DNA from: Pseudoxanthomonas daejeonensis
GTDB taxonomy: Bacteria > Pseudomonadota > Gammaproteobacteria > Xanthomonadales > Xanthomonadaceae
Assembly (NCBI RefSeq): GCF_010093205.1
Contig: NZ_PDWN01000011.1
Span: 1-64,000 of the forward strand
Length of the DNA stretch: 64,000 nt
Direction: 5' to 3'
Below, one piece after another: positions 1-19,730 of the stretch (positions are counted from its first letter, which is position 1; each line of letters begins with the position of its first letter). The notes under the pieces are model-generated. The model did no database searches and was not told where the DNA came from. It saw only the letters and a program-made list of their open reading frames with translations. The position numbers were made by a program, and so were the translations under genes.

Positions 1-1191
1 ATGGCCAAGGGTAAATTCGAGCGCACCAAGCCGCACGTGAACGTGGGCACGATCGGTCACGTTGACCACGGCAAGACGACGCTGACCGCGGCGCTGACGA
101 AGATCGGCGCAGAGCGTTTTGGCGGCGAGTTCAAGGCCTACGACGCGATTGACGCGGCGCCGGAAGAGAAGGCGCGCGGCATCACGATTTCGACGGCGCA
201 CGTGGAGTACGAATCGGCGAACCGACATTACGCGCACGTGGATTGCCCGGGGCACGCCGACTACGTGAAGAACATGATCACCGGTGCCGCGCAGATGGAC
301 GGCGCGATCCTGGTGTGCTCGGCCGCTGACGGCCCGATGCCGCAGACCCGCGAGCACATCCTGCTGTCGCGCCAGGTCGGCGTGCCGTACATCGTGGTCT
401 TCCTGAACAAGGCGGACATGGTGGACGACGCCGAGCTTCTGGAGCTGGTGGAGATGGAAGTCCGCGAGCTGCTGAGCAAGTACGAGTTCCCGGGCGACGA
501 CACCCCGATCATCTCGGGCTCGGCCCGCCTGGCGCTGGAAGGCGACCAGAGCGAGATCGGCGTGCCGGCGATCCTGAAGCTGGTCGATGCGCTGGACACC
601 TGGATCCCGACCCCGGAGCGCGACGTCGACAAGCCGTTCCTGATGCCGGTGGAAGACGTGTTCTCGATCTCGGGCCGCGGCACCGTGGTGACCGGTCGTA
701 TCGAGCGCGGCATCATCAAGGTGGGCGAGGAAATCGAGATCGTCGGTATCCGCCCGACCCAGAAGACCACCGTGACCGGCGTGGAAATGTTCCGCAAGCT
801 GCTGGACCAGGGCCAGGCGGGCGACAACGCGGGCCTGCTGCTGCGCGGCACCAAGCGTGACGACGTGGAGCGCGGCCAGGTGCTGTGCAAGCCGGGTTCG
901 ATCAAGCCGCACACCGAGTTCGAGGCCGAGGTGTACGTGCTGTCGAAGGACGAGGGCGGCCGCCACACCCCGTTCTTCAAGGGTTACCGTCCGCAGTTCT
1001 ACTTCCGCACGACCGACATCACCGGCGCGGTTCAGCTGCCGGAGGGTGTTGAGATGGTGATGCCGGGCGACAACGTGAAGATGGTGGTCACGCTGATCAA
1101 CCCGGTGGCGATGGACGAAGGCCTGCGCTTCGCGATCCGCGAAGGCGGCCGTACGGTCGGCGCCGGCGTCGTGGCCAAGATCGTCAAGTAA
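1..1191 (+). CDS. tuf: Elongation factor Tu, first copy
   Basis: EF-Tu carries aminoacyl-tRNA with GTP to the ribosomal A site in the cytoplasm. The protein has 396 residues, normal for the family. The GTPase motifs are intact: GHVDHGKT at residues 19-26, DCPGH at 81-85 and NKAD at 136-139. The reading frame opens at the first base of the window, so its ribosome binding site is not visible. It is followed by tRNA-Trp, secE and nusG. The protein is identical to the second copy at 17233-18423, and the two genes differ only at five synonymous positions (150, 207, 225, 1011 and 1050 here), which points to gene conversion. Confidence 0.98.
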   Translation: MAKGKFERTKPHVNVGTIGHVDHGKTTLTAALTKIGAERFGGEFKAYDAIDAAPEEKARGITISTAHVEYESANRHYAHVDCPGHADYVKNMITGAAQMDGAILVCSAADGPMPQTREHILLSRQVGVPYIVVFLNKADMVDDAELLELVEMEVRELLSKYEFPGDDTPIISGSARLALEGDQSEIGVPAILKLVDALDTWIPTPERDVDKPFLMPVEDVFSISGRGTVVTGRIERGIIKVGEEIEIVGIRPTQKTTVTGVEMFRKLLDQGQAGDNAGLLLRGTKRDDVERGQVLCKPGSIKPHTEFEAEVYVLSKDEGGRHTPFFKGYRPQFYFRTTDITGAVQLPEGVEMVMPGDNVKMVVTLINPVAMDEGLRFAIREGGRTVGAGVVAKIVK

Positions 1192-1228
1192 GCCCCTGCG
1201 GATCCCGGCGACGGGTTCGCCGGAAAGC

Positions 1229-1263
1229 GCGAAGGGCGGGCCGGAACTTCGGTCCGCCTTCGC
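1229..1263 (+). other. Imperfect hairpin between tuf and tRNA-Trp
   Basis: Arms 1229-1243 and 1250-1263 pair with one bulge and a G-U pair around a six-base loop. No T-run follows, so it is more likely a 3' end or processing structure for the tuf message than a strong intrinsic terminator. Confidence 0.45.
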
Positions 1264-1292
1264 CGTCTCAGGGAAGCCCGGGTTTAAAACGT

Positions 1293-1368
<76 letters not shown>

Positions 1369-1434
1369 CTTTCCCGGCACCCCTCGCAAGGCTGGTCCGA
1401 CAGGGCCGCAACGGTTAAGAAGAGCGACAGCGAC

Positions 1435-1839
1435 TTGAACAGCAAGATCAACCCGGCACAGACCGCTTCCGGCGGGGACATCGTCAAGTACGCCATCGCC
1501 GCACTGCTTGTCATCGGCGGCCTGTTCGTCTGGTTCTGGTTCTCCGCGCCCGAGCGCGCGGCCCAGCTGGGTTCGTGGGCGCCGCAGCTGCGCGGATTGG
1601 CCGTTGTGGTCGGCCTGGTAGCCGGCACGGTTGTTTTTCTGGCCAGCACCAAGGGCCGGGAGGCGCGTGAATTCCTGTCCGAGGCGCGATTCGAGCTGCG
1701 CAAGGTGGTCTGGCCGACGCGCCAGGAGACTACCCGCATGGCCTGGGTCGTGGTCGCGGTGGTGGTGATCGTGAGCCTGCTCCTGGCCGGGTTCGATTTC
1801 GTCGTACAGAAAGCGATCCAGTGGTTCCTGGGCCGTTGA
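1435..1839 (+). CDS. secE: Preprotein translocase subunit SecE
   Basis: SecE clamps SecY in the SecYEG inner-membrane channel. The frame is open from inside the tRNA, so the start must be chosen. I take TTG at 1435, giving NSKINPAQ after the first residue and 134 residues in all, which fits my memory of Xanthomonadaceae SecE. Two hydrophobic segments sit in the first half and one at the C-terminus. The conserved SecE stretch [13 protein letters not shown] precedes the last membrane helix. nusG follows 13 bases later. The non-ATG start and weak ribosome binding site suggest modest translation. Confidence 0.93.
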   Translation: MNSKINPAQTASGGDIVKYAIAALLVIGGLFVWFWFSAPERAAQLGSWAPQLRGLAVVVGLVAGTVVFLASTKGREAREFLSEARFELRKVVWPTRQETTRMAWVVVAVVVIVSLLLAGFDFVVQKAIQWFLGR

Positions 1840-1852
1840 GGAGAATGTCGCA

Positions 1853-2410
1853 GTGAAGCGTTGGTACGTGGTACACGCCTATTCCGGCTTCGAGAAGAGC
1901 GTCGCCCAGGCGCTGCGCGACCGCATCGTGCGCAACGGCATGGAGGATCGCTTTGGCGACGTCCTGGTGCCGACCGAGGAAGTGATCGAGATGCGCGCCG
2001 GGCAGAAGCGCCGCTCCGAGCGCAAGTTCTTCCCGGGATACGTGCTGGTCCAGATCGAGACCCACGACGAGGGTGGCATTCCGCGCATCGACAGCGAGAG
2101 CTGGCACCTGATCAAGGAGACCTCCAAGGTCATGGGCTTCATCGGCGGCACCGCCGATCGTCCGCTGCCGATCCGCGACGACGAGGCCGATGCGATCCTG
2201 CAGCGCGTTCAGGAAGGCGTGGAGAAGCCGCGTCCGAAGGTGCTGTTCGAGCCGGGCCAGATGGTCCGGGTCACCGACGGGCCGTTCAACGACTTCAATG
2301 GCGTGGTCGAGGAAGTCAATTACGAGAAGAGCAGGGTCCGCGTCGCGGTCCTGATCTTCGGCCGGTCCACCCCGGTGGAGCTGGAATTCGGCCAGGTCGA
2401 GAAGGCCTGA
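1853..2410 (+). CDS. nusG: Transcription termination/antitermination factor NusG
   Basis: NusG binds RNA polymerase, suppresses pausing and links it to Rho or to ribosomal S10. The protein has 185 residues. The N-terminal domain begins [13 protein letters not shown], and the C-terminal KOW domain contains [13 protein letters not shown]. The start is GTG at 1853, preceded by a GAGGAGAA-type ribosome binding site. It forms an operon with secE. Its own 3' end is followed directly by the rplK promoter, so the ribosomal genes downstream are separately driven. Confidence 0.97.
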   Translation: MKRWYVVHAYSGFEKSVAQALRDRIVRNGMEDRFGDVLVPTEEVIEMRAGQKRRSERKFFPGYVLVQIETHDEGGIPRIDSESWHLIKETSKVMGFIGGTADRPLPIRDDEADAILQRVQEGVEKPRPKVLFEPGQMVRVTDGPFNDFNGVVEEVNYEKSRVRVAVLIFGRSTPVELEFGQVEKA

Positions 2411-2449
2411 CGACCGGGCCCGGTCGGGTCCCACGGGGCCCCGTTGTCC

Positions 2450-2458
2450 TGCTATACT
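2450..2458 (+). promoter_or_regulatory. rplKA promoter with extended -10
   Basis: TGCTATACT at 2450-2458 is an extended -10 element (TG, one base, TATACT). No convincing -35 lies 17 bases upstream. The sequence after the -10, GCGCGGC, is a GC-rich discriminator of the kind associated with stringent control in other bacteria. Transcription should start near 2465. Confidence 0.6.
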
Positions 2459-2470
2459 GCGCGGCTCCCT

Positions 2471-2518
2471 GTCCGGGTTAGCCGGACATCCGCAATGGCC
2501 GCCGACCTGGCGGCCTTT
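2471..2518 (+). other. Two leader hairpins upstream of rplK
   Basis: GTCCGG at 2471-2476 pairs with CCGGAC at 2482-2487. A second perfect seven-base stem follows (2497-2503 with 2509-2515) and ends in TTTGT. Both lie within about 55 bases of the predicted transcript start, in the 160-base leader of the L11-L1 mRNA. The L1 binding site used for autoregulation in other bacteria may lie here, but I could not identify it with confidence. Confidence 0.5.
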
Positions 2519-2622
2519 GTCGCGAACGGGCTTTCAAGAACAAACGCGATGCCGGGACGCGTGATTTTCCCGGAACGATGGGGAGCCTGCCATGCAGGCG
2601 CTAGCACCCGGAGAGCATTGAA

Positions 2623-3051
2623 ATGGCAAAGAAAGTAGTCGGTTACATCAAGCTGCAGGTGAAGGCCGGCCAGGCCAACCCCTCGCCGCCGGTCGGTCCT
2701 GCGCTGGGTCAGCGCGGCCTGAACATCATGGAGTTCTGCAAGGCGTTCAACGCAGCGACCTCCAAGCTCGAGCCGGGTCTGCCGACTCCGGTCATCATCA
2801 CGGCCTATTCGGACCGCACCTTCACCTTCATCACCAAGAGCACCCCGGCCACCGTGCTGCTCAAGAAGGCTGCCGGTGTCACTTCCGGCTCCAAGCGCCC
2901 GAACACCGACAAGGTGGGCAAGGTCACCCGCAAGCAGCTCGAGGACATCGCCAAGGCGAAGGAAGCCGACCTGACCGCGGCCGACCTGGACGCAGCTGTG
3001 CGCACCATCGCGGGCTCCGCCCGTTCGATGGGTCTTGTGGTGGAGGGCTGA
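2623..3051 (+). CDS. rplK: 50S ribosomal protein L11
   Basis: L11 sits at the GTPase-associated centre of the large subunit and takes part in RelA activation in E. coli. The protein has 142 residues, the usual length. The N-terminal domain carries the proline-rich stretch [14 protein letters not shown] that binds elongation factors and release factor 1. The C-terminal RNA-binding domain ends [12 protein letters not shown]. rplA starts four bases after its stop codon, so the two are co-translated. Confidence 0.98.
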   Translation: MAKKVVGYIKLQVKAGQANPSPPVGPALGQRGLNIMEFCKAFNAATSKLEPGLPTPVIITAYSDRTFTFITKSTPATVLLKKAAGVTSGSKRPNTDKVGKVTRKQLEDIAKAKEADLTAADLDAAVRTIAGSARSMGLVVEG

Positions 3052-3055
3052 GAAC

Positions 3056-3754
3056 ATGGCACTGAACAAGCGACAGAAGGCGATCAAGGCGGCAGTGGAG
3101 CCCGGCAAGGCCTACTCCATCGATGAGGCGCTGAAGATCATCAAGGGTTTCACCAAGGCCAAGTTCGTCGAGGCCGTGGACGTTTCGGTCCGCCTTGGCG
3201 TTGACGCCAAGAAGTCCGACCAGCAGGTGCGCGGCTCGACCGTGCTGCCGGCCGGTACCGGCAAGAGCGTGCGCGTGGCCGTGTTCGCCCCCGCCGGCGC
3301 CAAGGCCGACGAGGCGCTGGCCGCCGGCGCCGAGGCCGTGGGCATGGACGACCTGGCCGAGAAGATGCTGGCTGGCGACCTGAACTACGACGTGGTCATC
3401 GCTACCCCGGACGCCATGCGCGTGGTCGGCAAGCTCGGCCAGGTGCTGGGCCCGCGCGGCCTGATGCCGAACCCGAAGGTCGGTACCGTTTCGCCGAACC
3501 CGGCCGAGGCAGTGAAGAACGCCAAGTCGGGCCAGGTCCGCTACCGCACCGACAAGGCCGGCATCATCCACGCCACGATCGGCAAGGCCGAGTTCAGCGA
3601 TGAAGCGCTGAAGTCGAACCTGCAGGCGCTGCTGCTGGACCTGATCAAGGCCAAGCCGGCGACCTCCAAGGGCAACTACCTGCAGAAGGTCTCGCTGAGC
3701 TCGACCATGGGCCCGGGCGTGACCGTCGACCAGGCGTCGCTGACCCTTAAGTAA
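3056..3754 (+). CDS. rplA: 50S ribosomal protein L1
   Basis: L1 forms the mobile L1 stalk at the tRNA exit site and in other bacteria represses its own operon. I start it at ATG 3056 (MALNKRQK), which gives 232 residues; the frame is open further upstream inside rplK but without a suitable start. The conserved block [11 protein letters not shown] is present. A strong intrinsic terminator follows at 3764, ending the rplKA unit. Confidence 0.97.
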   Translation: MALNKRQKAIKAAVEPGKAYSIDEALKIIKGFTKAKFVEAVDVSVRLGVDAKKSDQQVRGSTVLPAGTGKSVRVAVFAPAGAKADEALAAGAEAVGMDDLAEKMLAGDLNYDVVIATPDAMRVVGKLGQVLGPRGLMPNPKVGTVSPNPAEAVKNAKSGQVRYRTDKAGIIHATIGKAEFSDEALKSNLQALLLDLIKAKPATSKGNYLQKVSLSSTMGPGVTVDQASLTLK

Positions 3755-3763
3755 TCGTTTAAA

Positions 3764-3798
3764 CCCGCTTCGCCGCATGCAGGCGAAGCGGGAATTTT
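3764..3798 (+). terminator. Intrinsic terminator after rplA
   Basis: A perfect 11-base stem (3764-3774 with 3782-3792), a seven-base loop GCATGCA and the tail AATTTT. It separates the L11-L1 unit from L10-L7/L12, although partial read-through is possible. Confidence 0.85.
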
Positions 3799-4126
3799 GA
3801 GGGCAGTCGTCGCGCTCCGGCGTGGCGACAGCCGTCAAAGACCGCAGGTGCGGTCGGCGCACATCGGCGACGGGCAGGGAAGCTCGAGAACGGCATGGAT
3901 TCGCCGTCGATGCAGCGGGGTCGCTTAATCGAAGGTCCGACAGGGCCTAGCCTGCGTAGATGGTGCCGCCCTTCTGGAAGTTTTCCCGGCACGACCGACC
4001 ATTCGGGCGTGCGGATCAGAAAGGCCAGCACCGGGATGCCCGAGGCATCCCCGGCGCGCACGGAAGGGCGCCGCCCAGGACCGCAAGTGGCAGGAGCCGC
4101 GAGCGGAGTTACTACGGAGGAGTGTT
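3799..4126 (+). promoter_or_regulatory. Long rplJ leader, candidate L10 autoregulatory RNA
   Basis: These 328 bases hold no gene I can support. A leader this long in front of rplJ is typical of gammaproteobacteria, where L10-(L7/L12) binds the mRNA and represses translation. A compact element around GCGTAGATGGTGCC at 3954-3967 can fold, with GTGCCG (3963-3968) pairing with CGGCAC (3987-3992). I found no clear promoter, so the leader may be reached by read-through of the rplA terminator or from a promoter I cannot recognise. A covariance search for the L10 leader family would settle it. Confidence 0.4.
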
Positions 4127-4672
4127 ATGGCTCTCAATCTGTCCCAGAAGAAGGAAGTCGTCGCCGAACTGGCCGACGTCGCCGCCACCGCGCACTCCCT
4201 GATCGCCGCCGAATACGCAGGCACCTCGGTCTCCCAGATGACCGCGATGCGCAAGAAGGCTCGCGAAAACGGCGTGTTCTTGAAGGTTGTCAAGAACACG
4301 CTCGCCGCGCGCGCCGTCGAAGGCACGGAGTTCGAGTGCGCTAAGGATGCGCTCGTGGGTCCGCTGCTTTATGCGTTCTCGACCGAGGAGCCCGGCGCCG
4401 CCGGTCGCCTGATCAAGGAGTTCGCCAAGACCAACGACAAGCTGCAGCCGAAGGTGGTCGCCGTTGGCGGCCAGCTGTACCCGGCCAGCCACGTCGAGGT
4501 TCTGGCTTCGCTGCCGACGCTCGACCAGGCCCTGGCCATGGTTGCCCGCGCCCTGGCGGAGCCGGCCACCATGTTCGCCCGCGCGGTCAAGGCCGTCGCC
4601 GAGCAGCAGGGTGGTGGTGAAGCCGCGCCGGCTGAAGAGGCTGCGTCCGAGGCCCCGGCCGAAACGGCCTGA
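4127..4672 (+). CDS. rplJ: 50S ribosomal protein L10
   Basis: L10 is the base of the L7/L12 stalk; its C-terminal helix binds the L12 dimers. The protein has 181 residues, slightly longer than E. coli L10 because of an alanine- and glutamate-rich tail ([16 protein letters not shown]). The start at ATG 4127 has a strong CGGAGGAG ribosome binding site. rplL follows 56 bases downstream, allowing the higher output of L7/L12 that the four-to-one or six-to-one stalk needs. Confidence 0.98.
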   Translation: MALNLSQKKEVVAELADVAATAHSLIAAEYAGTSVSQMTAMRKKARENGVFLKVVKNTLAARAVEGTEFECAKDALVGPLLYAFSTEEPGAAGRLIKEFAKTNDKLQPKVVAVGGQLYPASHVEVLASLPTLDQALAMVARALAEPATMFARAVKAVAEQQGGGEAAPAEEAASEAPAETA

Positions 4673-4728
4673 GTCGCGTCGACGATTTCCGAAATCCCTT
4701 TCCAGAAAACATTCAGAAGGTAATCACA

Positions 4729-5100
4729 ATGTCCCTTTCCAACGAGCAGATCGTCGAAGCCATCGCCGGCAAGACCCTGATGGAAGTGATGGAGCTGGTC
4801 AAGGCCATCGAAGAGAAGTTCGGCGTCTCCGCCGCCGCCCCGGTTGCCGTGGCCGCCGGCCCGGTTGCCGCTGCCGTCGTCGAAGAGCAGACCGAGTTCA
4901 CCGTCGTGCTGAAGGCCGCCGGCGAGAAGAAGGTCGAGGTCATCAAGGCCGTCCGCGCCATCACCGGCCTGGGCCTGAAGGAAGCCAAGGACCTGGTCGA
5001 AGGCGCTCCGAAGGACGTCAAGGAAGGCGTGTCGAAGGACGACGCCGCCAAGTTCAAGAAGGACCTGGAAGCCGCCGGCGCGACCGTCGAGCTCAAGTAA
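4729..5100 (+). CDS. rplL: 50S ribosomal protein L7/L12
   Basis: L7/L12 is the multicopy acidic stalk protein that recruits translational GTPases. The protein has 123 residues. It has the N-terminal dimerisation domain, an alanine- and valine-rich hinge near residues 37-55, and the C-terminal domain with the signature [19 protein letters not shown]. It lies between rplJ and rpoB and ends just upstream of an attenuator-like hairpin. Confidence 0.98.
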   Translation: MSLSNEQIVEAIAGKTLMEVMELVKAIEEKFGVSAAAPVAVAAGPVAAAVVEEQTEFTVVLKAAGEKKVEVIKAVRAITGLGLKEAKDLVEGAPKDVKEGVSKDDAAKFKKDLEAAGATVELK

Positions 5101-5140
5101 GCGATACCTTGCATCGCCGGATAGCTCGGTGATGCACGAA

Positions 5141-5167
5141 GGCTGGGGGCGAAAGCCCCCGGCCTTT
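5141..5167 (+). terminator. Attenuator-like hairpin between rplL and rpoB
   Basis: A ten-base stem (5141-5150 with 5155-5164, one G-U pair) is capped by a GAAA tetraloop and followed by only three Ts. In E. coli a partial terminator at this point lowers rpoBC expression relative to the ribosomal genes, and the position here is the same. The remaining bases to the rpoB start (5168-5363) hold no gene. Confidence 0.65.
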
Positions 5168-5363
5168 GGTCGTTCCGGAGCCCTGCGCTCCAGGCGGCCG
5201 CAGCAGGGCGAAAACCCAGTCTCACGCACATGCGGAGCTGGTAGTCGGAAGTAGCGATAGATGGCGTGCTGGTGCCGGCAATACCAGCGACTACCGACTG
5301 ACAGCTTCACGTTCCCCCGGTCCGCGCCACGCGCGGCCCGCACTGCCAAAGGTGGTACATCCA

Positions 5364-9518
<4,155 letters not shown>

Positions 9519-9602
9519 GGCGCGCCGCGCGGCATGCACGCGCATGCCGCGCTCCCTACCGAACCGCCCATCGACTGCCTTCACTCCTGACGGAGACAAG
9601 AA

Positions 9603-13823
<4,221 letters not shown>

Positions 13824-13835
13824 GTAGAAAGGTTG

Positions 13836-13881
13836 GCCGGGCTGGAAGGCCCGGCTCCTGGCGGGGAAGGATCCCCGCCAG
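13836..13881 (+). other. Two hairpins after rpoC
   Basis: GCCGGGC (13836-13842) pairs with GCCCGGC (13849-13855), and a perfect nine-base stem CTGGCGGGG (13858-13866) pairs with 13873-13881. Neither is followed by a T-run, so they are likely 3' stabilising structures or Rho-dependent ends rather than intrinsic terminators. Confidence 0.5.
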
Positions 13882-13937
13882 ACCGTCTCGGGCCGGCCTT
13901 GCGCTGCCCGGGACTTGACACCAGGGATGGGGGTCGG

Positions 13938-13967
13938 TTGACGCAGTTTCTGGCCGACCGCTATACT
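13938..13967 (+). promoter_or_regulatory. str operon promoter (rpsL)
   Basis: TTGACG (13938-13943), an 18-base spacer and TATACT (13962-13967) make a near-consensus sigma-70 promoter. Transcription should start near 13974. It drives rpsL-rpsG and probably fusA-tuf. Confidence 0.85.
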
Positions 13968-13976
13968 CTCCTGTCT

Positions 13977-14008
13977 CGGCAGGCCGTCCTTCGGCCTGCC
14001 GTTGTTTT
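13977..14008 (+). promoter_or_regulatory. Terminator-like hairpin at the 5' end of the str transcript
   Basis: A perfect ten-base stem (13977-13986 with 13992-14001), loop TCCTT and tail TTGTTTT. It has every feature of an intrinsic terminator, yet it begins only nine bases after the -10 box, so about three bases into the transcript. It could be a promoter-proximal attenuator or a 5' cap that protects the mRNA. The same layout recurs at the S10 promoter. Confidence 0.7.
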
Positions 14009-14059
14009 CACGTACCGGCCCCGGCTCCAACGCGGGCCCCAAGCAGAAGAACCTTACAG

Positions 14060-14434
14060 ATGGCAACGATCAACCAGCTTGTCCGCAAGCCGCGGAAGGC
14101 GGAGACCTACAAGAGCGCCTCGCCGGCACTCGAGAAGTGCCCGCAGCGCCGTGGTGTTTGCACCCGTGTATACACCACCACCCCGAAGAAGCCGAACTCG
14201 GCCCTGCGCAAGGTCGCCAAGGTGCGCCTGACCAACGGCTACGAGGTCATCTCGTACATCGGCGGCGAAGGCCACAACCTGCAGGAGCACTCCGTTGTGC
14301 TGATCCGCGGCGGCCGCGTCAAGGATCTTCCGGGCGTGCGCTACCACACCGTTCGTGGTTCGCTCGACGCTGCTGGCGTCACCAAGCGCCGCCAGGGCCG
14401 TTCCAAGTACGGCGCCAAGCGCCCGAAGAGCTAA
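14060..14434 (+). CDS. rpsL: 30S ribosomal protein S12
   Basis: S12 lines the decoding centre and sets translational accuracy. The protein has 124 residues. [13 protein letters not shown] around residues 39-51 and [13 protein letters not shown] around 85-97 are wild type, so no streptomycin-resistance substitution is seen at the classic lysines. The start at 14060 follows the 5' hairpin by about 50 bases. rpsG lies 15 bases downstream. Confidence 0.98.
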   Translation: MATINQLVRKPRKAETYKSASPALEKCPQRRGVCTRVYTTTPKKPNSALRKVAKVRLTNGYEVISYIGGEGHNLQEHSVVLIRGGRVKDLPGVRYHTVRGSLDAAGVTKRRQGRSKYGAKRPKS

Positions 14435-14449
14435 TCGAGGAAGCACGAC

Positions 14450-14917
14450 ATGTCCCGTAAAGGTTCCACCCCCCAGCGCGCCGTCCTTCCCGATCCGAAG
14501 CACGGGAGCGAGACCATCGCCCGCTTCATCAATATGGTGATGAAGAGCGGCAAGAAGTCGATCGCCGAGAACATCGTGTATGACGCGATGGACGTGATCG
14601 GCGAGAAGAACCCCAACGCCGTCGAGCTGGTACAGAAGGCGCTGGACAACGTTTCCCCGGCAGTCGAGGTGAAGTCCCGTCGCGTCGGCGGCGCCACCTA
14701 CCAGGTTCCGGTGGAAGTGCGTACGTCCCGTCGTCTGGCCCTGGCCATGCGTTGGCTGATCGATTCCGCCCGCAAGCGCGGCGAGAACTCGATGGCCCGC
14801 AAGCTGGCCGCCGAGCTGGTCGATGCCTCGGAGAACCGTGGCGGCGCGATCAAGAAGCGTGAAGAGACGCATCGCATGGCCGAGGCCAACAAGGCCTTCG
14901 CGCACTACCGCTGGTAA
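14450..14917 (+). CDS. rpsG: 30S ribosomal protein S7
   Basis: S7 nucleates assembly of the 30S head and contacts E-site tRNA and mRNA. The protein has 155 residues, the common short form ending [15 protein letters not shown]. The N-terminal helix region ([21 protein letters not shown]) is typical. In E. coli S7 is the translational repressor of the str operon, acting between rpsL and rpsG; here that gap is only 15 bases. Confidence 0.98.
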   Translation: MSRKGSTPQRAVLPDPKHGSETIARFINMVMKSGKKSIAENIVYDAMDVIGEKNPNAVELVQKALDNVSPAVEVKSRRVGGATYQVPVEVRTSRRLALAMRWLIDSARKRGENSMARKLAAELVDASENRGGAIKKREETHRMAEANKAFAHYRW

Positions 14918-15051
14918 TACGGCCGGGCCCCTGAGCGGGCCCGTCCCCACCAGTTCAGGCGGCGCGGACATGTTCCGCGCCTCTGTCTTTCGGAAGCCGG
15001 CGCACCGCGCCGCTCCGTCATCCAAAAGCCAAAAGCAAACGAGAGGCTCCC

Positions 15052-17179
<2,128 letters not shown>

Positions 17180-17181
<2 letters not shown>

Positions 17182-17199
17182 TCCGGATTCGTCCGGATC
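17180..17199 (+). other. UUCG-capped hairpin between fusA and tuf
   Basis: GATCCGGA (17180-17187) and TCCGGATC (17192-17199) pair around a TTCG tetraloop. There is no T-run. It probably stabilises or separates the fusA and tuf messages. The AT-rich stretch CATAAATACAGG just downstream could hold a tuf promoter, but no -35 is convincing. Confidence 0.5.
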
Positions 17200-17232
17200 G
17201 ATCAAAACCGCATAAATACAGGATAGAAGACA

Positions 17233-18423
17233 ATGGCCAAGGGTAAATTCGAGCGCACCAAGCCGCACGTGAACGTGGGCACGATCGGTCACGTTGACCA
17301 CGGCAAGACGACGCTGACCGCGGCGCTGACGAAGATCGGCGCAGAGCGTTTTGGCGGCGAGTTCAAGGCCTACGACGCGATCGACGCGGCGCCGGAAGAG
17401 AAGGCGCGCGGCATCACGATTTCGACGGCGCACGTGGAATACGAATCGGCGAACCGGCATTACGCGCACGTGGATTGCCCGGGGCACGCCGACTACGTGA
17501 AGAACATGATCACCGGTGCCGCGCAGATGGACGGCGCGATCCTGGTGTGCTCGGCCGCTGACGGCCCGATGCCGCAGACCCGCGAGCACATCCTGCTGTC
17601 GCGCCAGGTCGGCGTGCCGTACATCGTGGTCTTCCTGAACAAGGCGGACATGGTGGACGACGCCGAGCTTCTGGAGCTGGTGGAGATGGAAGTCCGCGAG
17701 CTGCTGAGCAAGTACGAGTTCCCGGGCGACGACACCCCGATCATCTCGGGCTCGGCCCGCCTGGCGCTGGAAGGCGACCAGAGCGAGATCGGCGTGCCGG
17801 CGATCCTGAAGCTGGTCGATGCGCTGGACACCTGGATCCCGACCCCGGAGCGCGACGTCGACAAGCCGTTCCTGATGCCGGTGGAAGACGTGTTCTCGAT
17901 CTCGGGCCGCGGCACCGTGGTGACCGGTCGTATCGAGCGCGGCATCATCAAGGTGGGCGAGGAAATCGAGATCGTCGGTATCCGCCCGACCCAGAAGACC
18001 ACCGTGACCGGCGTGGAAATGTTCCGCAAGCTGCTGGACCAGGGCCAGGCGGGCGACAACGCGGGCCTGCTGCTGCGCGGCACCAAGCGTGACGACGTGG
18101 AGCGCGGCCAGGTGCTGTGCAAGCCGGGTTCGATCAAGCCGCACACCGAGTTCGAGGCCGAGGTGTACGTGCTGTCGAAGGACGAGGGCGGCCGCCACAC
18201 CCCGTTCTTCAAGGGTTACCGTCCGCAGTTCTACTTCCGCACCACCGACATCACCGGCGCGGTTCAGCTGCCGGAGGGTGTGGAGATGGTGATGCCGGGC
18301 GACAACGTGAAGATGGTGGTCACGCTGATCAACCCGGTGGCGATGGACGAAGGCCTGCGCTTCGCGATCCGCGAAGGCGGCCGTACGGTCGGCGCCGGCG
18401 TCGTGGCCAAGATCGTCAAGTAA
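17233..18423 (+). CDS. tuf: Elongation factor Tu, second copy
   Basis: Same 396-residue EF-Tu as the copy at 1-1191. The genes differ at five third-codon positions in 1191 bases. Placement after rpsL-rpsG-fusA makes this the classical str-operon copy, while the first corresponds to the tRNA-linked copy. Having two supports the very high EF-Tu demand. The near-identity shows ongoing recombination between the copies. Confidence 0.98.
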   Translation: MAKGKFERTKPHVNVGTIGHVDHGKTTLTAALTKIGAERFGGEFKAYDAIDAAPEEKARGITISTAHVEYESANRHYAHVDCPGHADYVKNMITGAAQMDGAILVCSAADGPMPQTREHILLSRQVGVPYIVVFLNKADMVDDAELLELVEMEVRELLSKYEFPGDDTPIISGSARLALEGDQSEIGVPAILKLVDALDTWIPTPERDVDKPFLMPVEDVFSISGRGTVVTGRIERGIIKVGEEIEIVGIRPTQKTTVTGVEMFRKLLDQGQAGDNAGLLLRGTKRDDVERGQVLCKPGSIKPHTEFEAEVYVLSKDEGGRHTPFFKGYRPQFYFRTTDITGAVQLPEGVEMVMPGDNVKMVVTLINPVAMDEGLRFAIREGGRTVGAGVVAKIVK

Positions 18424-18436
18424 TTCAGTAGTTTGC

Positions 18437-18463
18437 GCTTCCGCCCGCTGGGTGGGCGGAAGC
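18437..18463 (+). other. Hairpin after the second tuf gene
   Basis: A ten-base stem (18437-18446 with 18454-18463) lies 14 bases after the stop codon. The following bases, CATAAAC, hold no T-run, so it is a weak or factor-dependent end of the str transcript. From here to 18555 I see no gene. Confidence 0.5.
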
Positions 18464-18555
18464 CATAAACGCGAAAAGAGGCACAGGAAGTGCCTCGTGT
18501 TCGCCGGACAGGGAAGGGTCGCGTGACGAATCGCGCGTGGCAGCCGTCAGGGCTG

Positions 18556-18584
18556 TTGACGCGCATGTTTACGCGTTCTATACT
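18556..18584 (+). promoter_or_regulatory. S10 operon promoter (rpsJ)
   Basis: TTGACG (18556-18561), a 17-base spacer and TATACT (18579-18584) form a near-consensus sigma-70 promoter. Transcription should start near 18591, about 155 bases ahead of rpsJ. Confidence 0.88.
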
Positions 18585-18593
18585 TTTCCGTCT

Positions 18594-18745
18594 GGGCAGA
18601 CCGGCTTGCTGGTCTGCCCGCGCTTTTGGGGCTCGAGGGCCCTGGCTGGAATCGCCCAAGCGGCCGGCCGAAGTCTCACTGAACCATACCGGGGCAGGCA
18701 TCCCAGAGGCCGCGCCCGTCGCTCTTTTAACGAAGGAACTCCGTC
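18594..18745 (+). promoter_or_regulatory. S10 leader with 5' terminator-like hairpin
   Basis: A nine-base stem (18594-18602 with 18611-18619), an eight-base loop and GCGCTTTT begin nine bases after the -10 box, the same distance as at the str promoter. The rest of the leader to 18745 has no gene. In E. coli the S10 leader is where L4 represses both transcription and translation; whether this leader binds L4 cannot be told from sequence alone. Confidence 0.65.
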
Positions 18746-19057
18746 ATGGCGGACCAAAAGATCCGGATTCGGCTCAAGGCGTTCGATCATCGTCTGATCG
18801 ACCGTTCGGCCAGCGAGATCGTCGAGACGGCGAAGAGGACCGGCGCGCAGGTGCGTGGCCCGATCCCGCTGCCGACCAAGATCGAGCGTTACACCATTCT
18901 CGTCTCCCCGCACGCCGACAAGGATGCGCGTGACCAGTACGAGACCCGCACGCACAAGCGCGTGCTCGATATCGTAGACCCGAACGACAAGACCGTGGAC
19001 GCGCTGATGAAGCTCGAACTCGCGGCTGGCGTCGACGTCCAGATCAAGCTCGCCTGA
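18746..19057 (+). CDS. rpsJ: 30S ribosomal protein S10
   Basis: S10 is a 30S head protein and, as NusE, a partner of NusB and NusG in antitermination. The protein has 103 residues, the standard length. It opens with [14 protein letters not shown] and carries the conserved [15 protein letters not shown]. It is the first gene of the S10 operon, and rplC starts 11 bases after its stop. Confidence 0.98.
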
Positions 19058-19068
19058 GGACTGCCGAC

Positions 19069-19719
19069 ATGACGAAGAAATATTCGTTGGGTCTGGTCGG
19101 CCGCAAGGCCGGCATGAGCCGCGTGTTCACCGACGATGGTCGTTCCATCCCGGTGACGTTGATCGAGGCCACCCCGAATCGCATCACCCAGATCAAGACC
19201 GTCGAAGTCGACGGCTACAGCGCCGTCCAGGTGACGACCGGCTCGCGCCGCGCCGCCCTGGTCAACAAGCCGCTGTCTGGTCATTACGCCAAGGCCAAGG
19301 TTGAAGCCGGTCGCGGTCTGTGGGAGTTCCGCGTTGCCGACGACAAGCTCGGTGACTTCGCCATCGGTGGCGAGATCAAGGCCGACATCTTCGAAGTCGG
19401 GCAGATCGTCGACGTCCAGGGCGTGACCAAGGGCAAGGGCTTCCAGGGCACGATCAAGCGCCACAACTTCAGCATGGGCGACGCCACTCACGGTAACTCG
19501 CTGTCGCACCGCTCGCCGGGCTCCATCGGCCAGCGCCAGACGCCGGGTCGCGTGTTCCCGGGCAAGAAGATGTCGGGTCACATGGGTGCCGAAGTGCAGA
19601 GCTCCCAGAATCTCGAAGTGGTGCGCGTCGATGCCGAGCGCGGCCTGATCGCCGTTCGCGGCGCCGTCCCGGGTGCACCGGGTGGCGACGTGGTCGTGCG
19701 CCCGGCGAGCAAGGCGTAA
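19069..19719 (+). CDS. rplC: 50S ribosomal protein L3
   Basis: L3 binds near the 3' end of 23S rRNA and reaches the peptidyl transferase centre. The protein has 216 residues. It starts [13 protein letters not shown], and the central extension holds [20 protein letters not shown], where PrmB methylates a glutamine in E. coli. rplD follows after 11 bases. Confidence 0.98.
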   Translation: MTKKYSLGLVGRKAGMSRVFTDDGRSIPVTLIEATPNRITQIKTVEVDGYSAVQVTTGSRRAALVNKPLSGHYAKAKVEAGRGLWEFRVADDKLGDFAIGGEIKADIFEVGQIVDVQGVTKGKGFQGTIKRHNFSMGDATHGNSLSHRSPGSIGQRQTPGRVFPGKKMSGHMGAEVQSSQNLEVVRVDAERGLIAVRGAVPGAPGGDVVVRPASKA

Positions 19720-19730
19720 GGAGAATCACG

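Noticed and set aside
14174-14340. Possible streptomycin-resistance change in rpsL
   Set aside because: The lysines in TPKKPNS and RVKDLPG are wild type.
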